64,000 nt of DNA from Triatoma infestans. Its lineage: Eukaryota; Arthropoda; Insecta; Hemiptera; Reduviidae. Location of the stretch: contig JAAEAF010002610.1 of assembly GCA_011037195.1 (NCBI GenBank), positions 1 through 64,000 on the forward strand, read 5' to 3'. The notes below the pieces were generated by a model. That model was not told the DNA's origin and did not search any database. It saw only the letters and a program-made list of their open reading frames with translations. Shown in pieces: positions 21,014 to 31,989 of the stretch. Each line of letters begins with the position of its first letter. Positions within the stretch are counted from its first letter, which is position 1. A program made the position numbers and the translations under genes.

Positions 21014-21686
21014 GATTTGTTAAATTAGTAGTCTGTTTAGGAAATAATACTGTTAGAAAACTATGACTTTTGAGAAGTATGACATATGTTAATCGGCTCC
21101 ATATTTAGGTATGAATATTTAATTAAAGTTATTAATAAGATTTATTTGTCTGGTTGAGAATTAAAATACTGTTACTCTAATTTCTTTTAACTTTATTTAA
21201 GAATCTTGATTATTAATAATATATATATATATATTTTTTTTTAAATCCACTTTGCATCAATATGAACCGTTAACAAAAAAATATGTTAATAATAATTGCA
21301 TATTGTTTATGTGATTTTTTTTTTTTTTTTTCTTGTAATGAGAATATTAATACTACTGATAAGAGAAAGACGTAATATATAGGATAGAAAAAAAAATTAT
21401 AATTATGAAGGTGTATAGAGGTAATAATGAGAATAAGAAAACCAAGATGGTAAAAGGGGCTCTGTTATCATGACCATTAAAATTAAGTAACCTAAATAGT
21501 GGCCGCATAAGAAAGGTGTCCAGGATATTTACATCGTAAATTTTATACATATAATCGAAGTTTTTGGGAAATTGTAGCGAGAGTTTAGCTTAAGTTATAC
21601 GAATTTAGCCGAGAATCTTATTAAAAGGTAAAGTTATTCTAAACCATGTTGACGCTTACTAAGATAATTAAATCTTTAATTTTTTT
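20431..21686. other. AT-rich interval with long (ATT)n, no gene recognised
   Basis: A pure (ATT)n run occupies about 20957-21013. (AT)n is at about 21220-21234. LINE tails of the (AAT)n type are known in this window, but no LINE sequence is visible beside this run. Confidence 0.5.
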
Positions 21687-21790
21687 TCTTTACTTTTTCT
21701 TACTGATGTAAGTGGAAGCATTATACAAACATGAGTTTTCACCGGAAATTTATGTAAAGTGCTCTGAGCATTGAAAACTTATCATGGAAG
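21687..21790 (+). repeat. Family K left-end fragment
   Basis: TTACTTTTTCTTACTGATG, AAGTGGAAGCATTATAC and GAGTTTTCACCGGAAATT identify the K head. It ends after AGTGCTCTGAGCATTG, a segment similar to that at 22868-22886. Confidence 0.5.
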
Positions 21791-22917
21791 AAATAATTTG
21801 CCTATAGATTTTTATAGGTTGCGTAAAAATTTGAGGCTTTAAATAAAATAAAATAAAAAAAAAAAAAAAAAAATAAGAGAAAGTAATACTAATAAAAATA
21901 AAATGAAAATACATTAAGATACTAACCTTTCCTATATTACGTGCTAACAGTTTTAATAAAGTAGATCCCATTTAGGTGTTTATGTTAAAGTAAAGGTAGT
22001 TATTTTTAGATAGTATATAGGTAGGATGCAAGGTCATTTATTATAGCTATTTTGTTTTACGATAAGTATTACAGATCTCTCTCTCCACTATTGTGTTAAT
22101 AAAAAAAAAAAAAACAAAAAAAAAACACTAGTCGGTTGGTTTAATTATAACGTTAGTATGAATATATTATTATTTTAGTGGAGTGTTAAATTATAGTATT
22201 CAACCTCCTACACAAATTATTAGAAGATTGTGTCAAAAAATTATCTTTTGTAGGTGTATTTTGATGGCTCTTTCTTGATTAAAGTTTTCTATTTATGGCA
22301 AAGTCCCTTCTCTTCTTTTTATTTTATCTTTTTAAATCAAGGTTTCCTTTCATCAGAGATAATTGTATTAATGTTTTTGTATGCGTGTTTGTATTATATA
22401 TGTTATGTTTATATAAACAACTTGCTCGCCAAATTGATTGACTCCATTAAAAATTTAAAAAAAAAAAAAAACCGAAGAGTGGTAAAATGAAATGAAAACA
22501 AAAAAAGAAAAGTAATAAAATTATATATTATATTGTTTTTTAAAATTCTCTGTAATATATAAATTCAAATAAAAATATTATAGAAAGTGTAGAAAGGCTT
22601 GGTGTTTATCTAAAGATATTGCTAAGATAAGTACGATCCTGAGCGCAGTCGTTATTATCATTATTATCATCATTATATTCGCATGACTGGAATTAATCGA
22701 TTTGGTAAGTAATATAAAAAAGAAAATATAACCATTAATTCATCTTTCAAAATATTACTATAATAAACCATTAATAACTTTCTTTACTTTCTCTTACCGT
22801 TGTAAGAGGAGAGTATTTGCGTTTGGGTCAAAATTAAAAATTGACTTTTCACAGGAAATTCTTATTTAAATTGCTTTGAGCGCTGAAAAAGAACTGATTT
22901 TTAATAAATTGTTTTGT

Positions 22918-23940
22918 CAACATCATCATCATGAATGGCGCTACAACCCACTAGTGAGCCTTAGCCTCCTCGATACTCTCGCCATTTGTCCTGATTCATT
23001 ACAGCAACCTTCCATTTCCGGATGCCAAGTACAGTTCTGGCATCCTCCGTCACGCCATCCACCCTCTCAGCCTTGGCCGATCCTCTCTTCTAGTGCGGTC
23101 CAACCTTGCCTCCAAAATCTTTTTTGAGACCTCAGTACAATCCATCCTGTGAATATGTCCTGCCCATCTTAACCTGCCCAGCTTTATTGTTTGCACAACA
23201 TCTGACTCACGATAGAACCGAATCACCTCCTGATGTGAGCGCCTTCGCCAGGTTGTACCTTCTTTCACTAGGCCATAAATTCTGCGAAGAATTTTCTTCT
23301 CGAAGGTTACCAGAGCTTTTTCATCCGATTTTGTGACGATCCACGTCTCGGAGCCATAGATAAGGACAAGACGGAGAAGTGTGTTGTAGAGGAGTAGCTT
23401 TGTAGCCCTCGCTACTAGTTTGCTCCTCATAAGATTATTGAGCCCAAAATAGCACCTATTAGCCAGCAACAACCTTCTTTTAATTTCTAAACTGACTTCA
23501 TTATCTCTAGAAACAAGAGACCCTAACTAGATAAACGTGTCTACCCTCTCAAACTTGTATCCCTCCATCGACACGTAACTTCCGCGCACAGTGTTTCCCT
23601 CCGCATGCATATACATATTTTGTTTTTTTCTCATTTACCACAAGTCTCAACATCTTGGCAGCTCTGTTTAGATTTAAAAATACGTTTTTTATATCGTCAA
23701 AGGTCCTACTACGATATCCACATCATCAGCGTAGGCCAAGATCTGTACGGACTTATGAAAAATTATGCCGCTTACCTGGATGTTTGCGTCTCGCACTACC
23801 TTTTCTAGGGCTAAATTGAAGAGCAAGCATGATAATGCGTCTCCTTGTCTTAACCCTTTATTCACATGAAATTCAGGCTTCAGTCCTTCCTTGTATACGT
23901 ACGCAACAATGCGAGCCTCTCATTGTCATTTGGCTTTTGT
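22918..23940 (-). pseudogene. RTE-like LINE ORF2, reverse transcriptase C-terminal half
   Basis: The minus strand gives GLKPEFHVNKGLRQGDALSC, LLFNLALEKVVRDANIQVSG and ILAYADDVDIV (catalytic YADD), with frameshifts after it. Then come FERVDTFI-LGSLVS, LLANRCYFGLNNLMRSKLV, IYGSETWIVTKSDEKAL, FEKKILRRIYG and LGRLRWAGHIHRMD. These are the standard late segments of an endonuclease-reverse transcriptase of RTE or a related clade. The 3' end (22922-22990) has a short ATG/GATG repeat tail and AATGGCGCTACAACCC on the plus strand. The copy is 5' truncated inside the palm. Confidence 0.8.
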
Positions 23941-24329
23941 CAATACATAATTCAAAAAATGGAAAATCGTAGAAAATTCAAACTGTTTAGATGACCAGTA
24001 ACCAGAAGATCTAACAATAAAATTTCGGTCGAAATAGGTCACATTGGAACTACCACCGCTTTACTGTGAATGGATTTTTTTATATGGAGGGGGTATTTTC
24101 TCGAAAAAGGCTTCAACGATTTTCTTTAAACTTTTGTACAGACACGATCTGAATGTATCCGTTTTCTTTGAAACATTTTTGTGGGAAAAACTACTTTTAG
24201 ATGATGGTCCTAGGAGAGTTGGGAAATCTAGTTTCTCTAAAAAATATCATTACTTTACGATGGTTTATTTCTTGGGTTCTCTCACTTTTATAATGTTGAA
24301 ACTAACTAAATATTTACAAAAAAAAAAAA

Positions 24330-24545
24330 GGGCGGTTGTTGGTGTAGTGGTTAGGAGCATGGACTTGTAAGTGGGAAGACATCAGTTCGAGTCCGGCGTA
24401 TAGCTGCTAAATTTTATATTTGTTTAAAAATTGTTACTAGTAAAAAAGGTGCTTCCGCCCCCGTCCACGACACCTAATTTGGTAGTTGTACATTAAGCCC
24501 GCCTGAATAAATAGGCGTTACTTTACTTTACAAAAAAAAAAAAAA
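24330..24545 (+). mobile_element. tRNA-derived SINE, family B copy 1
   Basis: Box A is TGGTGTAGTGGTTAGGAGC and box B is AGTTCGAGTCC. The tRNA-like head is followed by a body with TTGTTACTAGTAAAAAAGG and CGTCCACGACACC, and a poly-A tail. TTAC plus A-run occurs on both sides (24314-24328 and after 24526), an A-rich target duplication typical of LINE-driven insertion. It sits inside family K. Confidence 0.8.
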
Positions 24546-24724
24546 GTCCATGATTGAAGAAAAATTAACTCAGCTGTAAGTGAATAAATACATTGTAGTA
24601 AGAGAAAGTCGAGTTGGTATTTCTTAGCAGAGTTTTCTTTTTTTAAATAGAGAATCCAAAAGTACCAGGCCTTATTCCGTAATAATGTCCCTTATTGTTT
24701 ACTTAGGCAGTATGATATTGAAAA

Positions 24725-25052
24725 AGTAAGTCTCGCGGCCACAGGCATTTCAGTCGGCTGGAAGGACTACCTGGAATGTACGCAGAGGTCAATTGCAGGT
24801 CGAAAAGGTTAGGATGAATGAGGAGAGAGATTCATGGAATTTTTTGTAACGGGAAGATATCATTTCTGTGATGAAAGGGATTTTTAGGTCGTTTTGTGAG
24901 ATCAGGTTGGATACGTAATATAGAGCTTGGGTGATTTTGCGGAAGATTTTGGATTGGAGGGACTGGATTCTTTTTGAATTGGTTCGCTTGGTTGAGCCCC
25001 AGACTTCAACTCCGTAAGTCCAAATTGATCGTGAAATTGTTTATTATATAAG
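24725..25052 (-). pseudogene. Jockey-like LINE 3' portion, downstream of the solo LTR
   Basis: The minus strand reads SIWTYGVEVWGSTKRTNSKR, IQSLQSKIFRKITQALYYVS, LISQNDLKIPFI and, after a frameshift, SRLKCLWPRDLL, the ORF2 C-terminus. It is the same clade as 9481-9929 but a different, diverged copy. Together with 25710-26440 it forms one element cut by the LTR insertion. Confidence 0.8.
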
Positions 25053-25057
25053 TACTT
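25053..25057 (-). repeat. 5-bp target duplication (TACTT), low-coordinate copy
   Basis: TACTT here and at 25705-25709 borders the solo LTR exactly. Confidence 0.8.
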
Positions 25058-25704
25058 TGTTTAATCTCCTGACGCCTTTTTGTCTCCCAATGTATACCTT
25101 TTGCAACACATGTGTCACTTTCGGCCGTTGTCGTAATTACGATAACTTCCGATTGCACATTGTCCGGTTTCACCTCGAACCTGTTACTAGTGGTATTTCT
25201 GTTCGAAAACTGTTGTACTATACGCTCGTACACGCACGGAAGTGCTCTATATTTTCCACGGTGCTACCCGCATGTTAAGTGCATTTCGTTTTCTCTCTGT
25301 TAGTTTACCGCAAAGTATACGGGCGTGTCGTTTCTCGCCTCTTTCGTTACACCGCATTTTCACGGGTACGCAGTTTTCCGTTGCACCGCATGTTCCCCGC
25401 TTAAGTACGGTACATTATACAAAGGAACATACTTATGCCTACTTGGCCTTCAATCAGCTCGCCTTTTAGACTGGAGGACACCATCTACGTTCACAAGGTA
25501 TCTGAGGCCAGGGGGAGGGGGGAGTCGACTCTCTTTTCCTTTTGGGATCCCTTTCCTTGGGGCGCTGTTAAGCCAGTGTCCACATGCAAGGTAAGCGTTC
25601 TATTATTCATGCTTATTTGAATTAGTATTCTCTGTTTCCCCGCATTAAGAACTACACCCTATCAAATACAGTCCACTTACCGCTTTGTTTGACAAGATCA
25701 GACA
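25058..25704 (-). mobile_element. Solo LTR, copy 1 (647 bp)
   Basis: On the minus strand it starts TGTCTGATCTTGTCAAAC and ends GGAGATTAAACA, the TG...CA ends of an LTR. 5-bp direct repeats (TACTT) flank it. A homologous 664-bp copy with a different 5-bp duplication is at 57025-57688, so the ends are defined independently by two insertions. No gag or pol is present beside either copy; they most likely arose by recombination between the two LTRs. The 5-bp duplication fits Gypsy, BEL/Pao or Copia elements; the family cannot be told. Frames inside it are not considered genes. Confidence 0.85.
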
Positions 25705-25709
25705 TACTT

Positions 25710-26440
25710 TGTTGTCTAATGAGAGTTTGGAGCGTTTGTCTAGTAGTCTAAGAAGAAGTCGGTATCGAGCGTTTAGCTCTTCTCATTTTGGTCTAGTATA
25801 TGAGTTCTTCATGAGTCTTTTATCCAAGTACATACCTAGGTATTTCGCGGTATCTTCAACAGGGATCGGAGTGTTATTATAATACAGCGAAGGACAAGTT
25901 CCTCGGCGGAGTGTAAACGTTACATTGGTGCTTTCATTGTTTCACCATACATGTTCCATTGTTTGCACCATAGTTCTACTTTCTTTAAGTGATTTTGGAT
26001 GTTGTGGGTGACGGATTGTGGATCTGGATCGGAAGAAAGGAAACCTGTGCCATCTGCAAATGAGGCGGTGATTGTGTGTGAGGATTGCGGAATATCGGAT
26101 GTGTAGAAGGTGTAAAGCAAGGAGGCCTAGAATACTTCCTTGCGGTACTCCGACCCTCGCGAGGAAACTGGAGGAGAACTTAAAACCATGTCCGACCCGG
26201 AAGTATCGTTCAGTAAGTTAGGATTTTAGGATCAAGTAATATGTGGTGGGAAAAATTTCCTTGAGCTCAAAGAGCAAGCCCAAGTGCCAGAATCGAATTC
26301 CTGGAGACATCGAGAAGACGGCCGAGCAGTACTCTCCCTGCTTAAGGCTGCAGGGTATGGTATCTACAATGCGGTGAGCCTGCTGAATGGAGCTGTGGTG
26401 ACCTTCAATAAATTCAGATTTGGAATTTATCACAATGGGC
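25710..26440 (-). pseudogene. Jockey-like LINE, reverse transcriptase fingers to thumb, upstream of the solo LTR
   Basis: The minus strand reads SEFIEGHHSSIQQAHRIVD, then after frameshifts ERYFRVGHGFKFSS, VGVPQGSILG and LYTFYTSDIPQSSHT. FADGTGFLSS follows, in which the second Asp of the FADD motif is Gly, then NIQNHLKKVELWCKQWN and RSKLSLDNKVCLI. The next codons lie beyond the LTR at 25052 and below, so the two parts form one element. It is 5' truncated near 26440. Confidence 0.8.
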
Positions 26441-28080
26441 TTCTGAAAGTAATTCGGAAAAAAAGAAATTTTGTTATATGTTATTTGTAAGCCTAATTAT
26501 TACAGATATTTGTTTGGAATATAAAAAGGTTAAGTGTCAATCAGTGTCAGTGTTGGCACTGAAATTAATAAACAAGCAACAAACTTCAAACAATGGAATT
26601 AATTTGGCATTAGTATGGCGGCTCATATATTATGAAAGCTTTGACTTTAAAAAGAATTGCACTATTGAGGAGGCAAATATTAAAAGGAAAATTGTTTATT
26701 AAAGAATATCCATTAGTACATTTTAAATATGAAACACCTATGTACAAATATGTTAAAAATTATACCTTTATTACCTTTAGTAATTCAGGGTTCCGATAAT
26801 GAATATTAAATTAAATATGAGAAAGCTTTTATAACGTTCCATCAAAACCTCAAACTGATTGGGAACAATTTTTTATAACTTATTATTTTGGGATTGTGTA
26901 GCTTAAATTGCATCATATTTGCATTGATTCTGCAAGTCCAAGCAGAATTCATAAATATTGTGATAAATAGAATCAGTGTTTTAATAGATAGCGGGGGTCT
27001 TGCTCTGTTTAACTAAATCCAGACAGTTCGTGTCTATATCTAATAAATAAACTTCAGAGGTGGTCACATAGTATTTTCCAATAATAATGGTCTATTCACC
27101 TAGTTAATTCATCCATCTAATTAGACTAACATAATGTAGTATTAGTTTGTAAACTATAACTTGCAGCTGAATATATTTCGACGACATTGTTAAATTAAAT
27201 ATGTATGTTGTTTAAATTAAATATGTATGTTGTTACTCTCACCTGTAACTGTCTATCTTTGATAAATTTAATTACAAACTGTTGTGATTATCGTCCCATA
27301 TTTAATGATTAAAGCTTTCACAAACTCGAAACTCAAGTTAAATTCCCCGTCGATTAATTACATTTCCTTAACTTACTTAATAACTTCCATCCATAACTTT
27401 ACCTACTTAATCCACATCTTATCTCATTATAAGGTAGCACAGTTTTAAGCCGAACCATTACACATTTGTTTCATTTCCCTATATCACATTAACCCATTTT
27501 GTTGATCTCGGATTTTCTACAGATTTTCTCTTCCTGCTTGCTCTAAGAATAAGTAAAAAAAAAAACGGTTTTACCTACCTAATGATTGTCTGTATATAGT
27601 TAAAGAAAATATTTCAAAACAGAATTTTCTTTCGAAAACCCAGCAATCTCGTACTTGATGTTCCGATTAGCTAAGACTCAGGCATCAGAAACCAAGGTTT
27701 CAGTCGATATCCTTCAACCTTCGCAGATACGACTTCGCTGTTTCTTTTCTTGCAAATTTTGTTAATATGGCTCTGACAAGTTTCCCTAAACTTCGCAAAT
27801 AATTGGGTGTATAAAAAAAAAATGACCGTTTTTCTAAGTAAAGAAGTTCCAAAGACTTTAAAACCTATCCACATAAGTCTGATGTTTACAGACACGATTA
27901 TATCAATATTCAGAATCTGTTCTACAGAGATTCACATTATGTCCCTTTCAAATAGTTCATTTGTGAGCTTTTTCTAAAAAACCGTGATTGTATCTTACGA
28001 TATATTAGTAATTTTACGTCACTACTGGAAGAAACAGTGTATAAGCTGTAGAAGCTACGCATGCTCTATGTGAAATGTCC
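26441..28080. other. AT-rich interval, no gene recognised
   Basis: No element or coding pattern was recognised. A short imperfect direct repeat (AAATTAAATATGTATGTTGTT) occurs twice at about 27190-27232. Part of 27600-27850 may be a very old K remnant (AATATGGCTCTGACAAGTTT), but this is uncertain. Confidence 0.4.
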
Positions 28081-28094
28081 AGCTACGAATTTGG

Positions 28095-28195
28095 GGCCGT
28101 GGACGGTGGCGGAGCCCAACCTATAAAGAGTTCATTATAAATAGTTAAGACACTAATTATTTCTATACAATAGATTCTATGATATCAAGCAGACT
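28095..28195 (+). repeat. Repeat related to 11785-11920
   Basis: GGACGGTGGCGGAGCCCAA and the following A/T-rich segment resemble the earlier copy. The family is unknown. Confidence 0.3.
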
Positions 28196-28299
28196 ATAAT
28201 ATCAAAGTATGAGCGGAACAACTGGGTCTAAATTGGAAATCTTTTGTTGAGAAGTCTGGTGGCTAGTGTTCCTTTTGTAATGGAAAGGAAGTGAAGGAT

Positions 28300-28640
28300 G
28301 TACACTATTGATGATAATAGACATGTCCGATCCTTAAAAATTTCAGCTAGTGGCTTTTAACAAAGATACATTACTAACAGAAGTGTAATTAGTCTTCCAT
28401 TGCCATAATCAGCTTCAAAGGAAACGTCAAGCTTATTTAGTAATATTCTTCCTTCAAGAGAATGCATCTCAAGCGGATAACTGTATACTTGGAATGCACC
28501 AAATTTTGTCTGGATTCACTTTCAGTGAATTTTAAAGAGTCTGCATTTTTTCGATCCTCTTTATAACTTAAATAACATTGTCATCAGCAAATTCAAGAAT
28601 TGACCTGACACGGCAGAGTAAGCACCTATTCACATTTGAT
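28300..28640 (-). pseudogene. Decayed non-LTR reverse transcriptase remnant
   Basis: The minus strand reads ILEFADDNVI, stop, VIKRIEKMQTL, stop, NSLKVNPDKIWCIPS. The FADD motif followed by a helix and LKVNPDK is the usual palm order of LINE reverse transcriptases. Several in-frame stops occur. No family can be given. Confidence 0.5.
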
Positions 28641-28842
28641 GACCTTAAAGTCTTTTCAGTGACTTCTTTAGAGTATTGCTGATACTTGTGACTTACTAGC
28701 CCGTTTACAAACATTTACTCTGACAATTCCAACACTTACACAGGATATACTGAAAAGTCCTGCAATTGATTACTTGATTTCGCGTAGCTTACTAACCACA
28801 GACAAGTTCAAAAACAGTAATGGTTATTTCTCAATAAACCTA

Positions 28843-28853
28843 ACTGCTTAAAG
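28843..28853 (+). repeat. 11-bp target duplication, left copy
   Basis: ACTGCTTAAAG here and at 28993-29003 flanks the single-arm HH element. Confidence 0.7.
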
Positions 28854-28992
28854 TGTGTAAACTGAATTTGCTCTGTGCAAGACTGTGTTATCACACTGTG
28901 TGACAGACGCATCCTGAATATGGGTGAACGCCCGAAACCGGTCGATGACCACAAAATGAAGCAGGCTATCACGGAAAATGTCTCTGATGCTC
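28854..28992 (+). mobile_element. HH element copy 6, single arm with target duplication
   Basis: It begins TGTGTAAACTGAATTTGCTC, contains CTGTGTTATCACACTGTGTG and the hammerhead-like core, and ends TGTCTCTGATGCTC. It is bounded by 11-bp direct repeats. No inverted arm exists, so the fold-back is not needed for insertion. Confidence 0.7.
28909..28947 (+). ncRNA. Hammerhead-like motif, core damaged (HH copy 6)
   Basis: GCATC, CTGAATA (conserved G changed to T), GGGT-GAAC-GCCC with a U-G closing pair, GAAAC, CGGTC, GATG. Stem pairing is kept although the core box is broken. Confidence 0.4.
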
Positions 28993-29004
28993 ACTGCTTA
29001 AAGG

Positions 29005-29819
29005 TTGGTTGGATCCGAATGTGGTCGTTTTTGGGTGTTCACCTATCTTCAAGTATGTCATGTCAAGACGCCAATGAGTTGGGAATATAACACTGTCATT
29101 ATTCCCGAAATTGGCCAGTGACCACAAATGAAGGCGATATTACAGAAAAAAAAATCTCTTATAAGTAGTGATAATTCTTCATTAATTCCAAAGTTTAAAA
29201 TTAACTAAAACAATTAATAACTAAAAATTTATAATAAGCTACAATTTCTCCACACAAGCCAGCATGTAGATATGGCTTCTGGAGAATTCAGCTCGGGTTA
29301 ACAAATAATGTACATATTATTTAGTTGTTAGGAAAGTTACTTATTAAAAACAAAAACCTTTTTTTGTGATATTGATAATGGTGCCGTAGTTTAGGTATTT
29401 CATGCCGTAGTCTAACTGCATTTCTCTGCACCAACCATGGTGCACTTTTCTTTATGCTACTAATATTATTTAGGCTGGAATCTTACTATCTTAGTGATCA
29501 ACTTGTATTCTGAGGAGGGACCTATTTATTCGAATGGTGTTTCTCCACTTTTATACTCAACCATGGTTTATAGATGCGTTTGAGAGAGTTCATTTTTTAA
29601 TAAATTCATTACATTATTTTTTTTTTTTTAATTAGAAGTGAGGAGGATCGTAGACTTATTATGATGAGTAATTAACTTTTAACTGATCTAATATGTAAAT
29701 TAATTGTTCTCATTAATTATATCTTTCACTTTGATTTTACTTTTTACTTTTTTTTTTATATTCATAAAGGAAGTTAAAAATTACGGAGATAAAAAATATT
29801 TCCTGCGGATTTAATAATG
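29005..29819. other. AT-rich interval, no gene recognised
   Basis: 29028-29145 contains words like GGTGTTCACCTATCTTCAAG and CCCGAAATTGGCCAGTGACC that recall the HH sequence, possibly a much older inverted and direct remnant. Nothing else was recognised. Confidence 0.35.
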
Positions 29820-29960
29820 TTGAAACACTCATACGGACTTCCTTCCGTTCCAACCCAAAATTATAATGGACAATATTTTCTTCTAACTTGGTAGTTTTAC
29901 TGCCAAAATAATGTTAACAAGTTTGTAAAATAAGGGGAAAAAATTTAGAATAATTCTACA
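29820..29960 (-). repeat. Possible family K right-end remnant
   Basis: TTGAAACACTCATACGGACT and TTCCGTTCCAACCCAAAATT followed by ATAATGGACAATATTTTC resemble the reversed K right end. Weak similarity only. Confidence 0.3.
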
Positions 29961-31755
29961 GGTTAGCAAATTTGAATTTTTACTTCTTTTTCTTATAATG
30001 GTTTATTAAAAATTTTAAAGTGCTGCAAATATAATACGTTTATAACAAGAAAATTTAATGTAGCAATTTTTGATTTAATATAGCGAAAAACCTAAATTTT
30101 TCATAAGTCAACTGTTATTCATTAATAAAGCGGAGCTAATGCGAGAGTATATATCGGGGGGGAGAACTATTGACACGTTATAATCTTGAGTGCAACAACC
30201 TTCAGTGGAGGGCCACCTCCCCAGGACATTGGAATGGGTTTGTAACAAATGGCGGCTCTCGGTACCAACAAGAAAAATAATAAGTAAAGAAGAAATTGCG
30301 TTCAACTGAACTTAAAATAAATACAAGTTATAAAAATATTAACAGCTATGAGTTGTTGGTATGGTAGCACTGTTACAGGGAACTTTACATGGAAGGTACA
30401 TGGAAGGTTTTTTTCCAAAAAAAAACATAAATGTCACCAGTATAAAGAAATATCTATTATTTTGTTGTAAATAGAAAATAATTGAATTTCAAAAAAATAT
30501 ATAAATATAGGAACTGTAATAAACGTTATTTTAAAGAGCAATTACTGATTACACTTATTTTGCTAATTCCGATTGTCATTTTTTTTCTTCGAAAGAATTT
30601 ACGAGAGTTATTCAATAATATATAAAGAGATAAAGAGCTGTAATTAAAAAAATATCTGTAAGTACATAAAAATAACTATTATACATATAGAGTCAGATGT
30701 TGGCATTCCATTATTATAACAGCTCTTCCAATACTTATCTTTTATTACTCATTCAACGATGGCAAGTGTTTTAGAACATTCTTGGCACAATAACGTTCAG
30801 TGATTGATTACACCTTTTTGGTTATGTCTCTTTAATCTTTACACAATGAAAGCTTTCCATACATACGCTGGGGAAGTGGAAATAGGGTGTATTGAGTTAT
30901 ATTGTTTCGAACCAAGGTCATTGAATTAGGAGGTGGTGGGTTCAGGTGGTATAAAATAATAATAATTTGAATCCGTGGAGACTATGGATCTATTAGATAT
31001 AAAGTAGTAGTTCTTATGACAAACTATCAAGTATGATTCGTTATAACTTCTAATTAGAAGTTTCAAAACTAAAATCTTAAAATGCCTATTAATATAGTAA
31101 TGTTGTGATAAAACTGCAGCAGTCTTCTTTTTTTTAATAAAAAAAAACATTTTATCAACAATAAGATGAGAAAAACGCTAAATGTTTTTTTAGTAAATTT
31201 TGCTCAGTTAACAATTTGATGTTGAAAAATTACTGAAGCTAACCGGGTGTACCACTATTGATTGATTAACTGAAATTGAGATAACACAATTCAGTGGGAT
31301 GTTACTCCCGGTGGATTTAGTCTGCTTAGGGGAGAAATGTGACTGAATCCCTAGTGTACTCATTTTTATAAAATACGCATGCGTTGAGTTATATATAAAT
31401 TCTATACTATTAAACTAGTAAAACCATAAAAACGAAACGTCGTACTGTAAAGACAAGTTATTATAAAGCAGACAGACATACTTAAATAGCTTCACCCTCT
31501 TCTGATGAATATAATAATGTGATAAGTTGTTTTTTATTTATGTTTGAATGAAAGCTTGCGGGCTGGATAAGACGTTTCCATCTTGAAAAACTCTCACGCT
31601 AGGATACATTCACATTTAAAATAATTTTTCAACTCTTCTTTATTCTCATTCAATCTAAGTTATTTAATTTATATTTTAATTGTTTGCTGATATTCTAATG
31701 AGAAAGAAATCTTCTTTTAGGATTCGCAGTAATTTTTTGTACTTGCCAGATCTTA
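29961..31755. other. AT-rich interval, no gene recognised
   Basis: A frame at 30108-30305 on the minus strand was considered, but no family is recognised. At 31431-31441 CGAAACGTCG occurs without an upstream CTGANGA. Confidence 0.4.
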
Positions 31756-31759
31756 TTCT

Positions 31760-31933
31760 TCTTCAGGGCACTACAATCCTTGGCGCAGTATCCTTATCAC
31801 CTATCCGGGTCTGGATTTTTGATCTAGACCCGGTTTTTTGTTTTCCTTTGGGGTTGCTTTAAGGGCCCAATGGAGCATTGGTTAGCCTAGGATTTGGTCA
31901 CTGCCCACAGATGAATAATAATAATAATAATCC
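31760..31933 (+). repeat. Possible LINE or SINE 3' end with (AAT)n tail
   Basis: TATCCGGGTCTGGATTTTTG and ATCTAGACCCGG form a palindrome at about 31802-31832. The segment ends CACTGCCCACAG and an (AAT)n run at about 31914-31932, as LINE 3' ends do elsewhere in this window. No coding sequence is attached. Confidence 0.4.
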
Positions 31934-31989
31934 TTACCACCTTGTATTATCCTTCATGGCAAAGCCCCAAGGTTTTTTTCCATCATCAT

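Larger units (their letters stand above)
22783..24625 (+). repeat. Family K copy split by an RTE-like LINE and a SINE
   Basis: The left end (TACTTTCTCTTACCGTTG, AAGAGGAGAGTATTTGCG) is at 22783-22910. K sequence resumes at about 23942 (AATTCAAAAAATGGAAAATC, GGAACTACCACCGCTTTACT, a full unit) and is interrupted again at 24330-24545 by a SINE. The right end (GTAGTAAGAGAAAGTCGAG) is at about 24595-24613. The pieces are collinear, so the insertions are younger than this copy. Confidence 0.65.

Noticed and set aside
24330..24420. A genuine tRNA gene
   Set aside because: Boxes A and B are present, but there is no cloverleaf acceptor stem closure and the sequence continues into a SINE body and poly-A tail with a family member at 52445.
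31431..31510. Another hammerhead (CGAAACGTCG and CTGATGA)
   Set aside because: The boxes are in the wrong order and about 65 bp apart, with no stem II between them.
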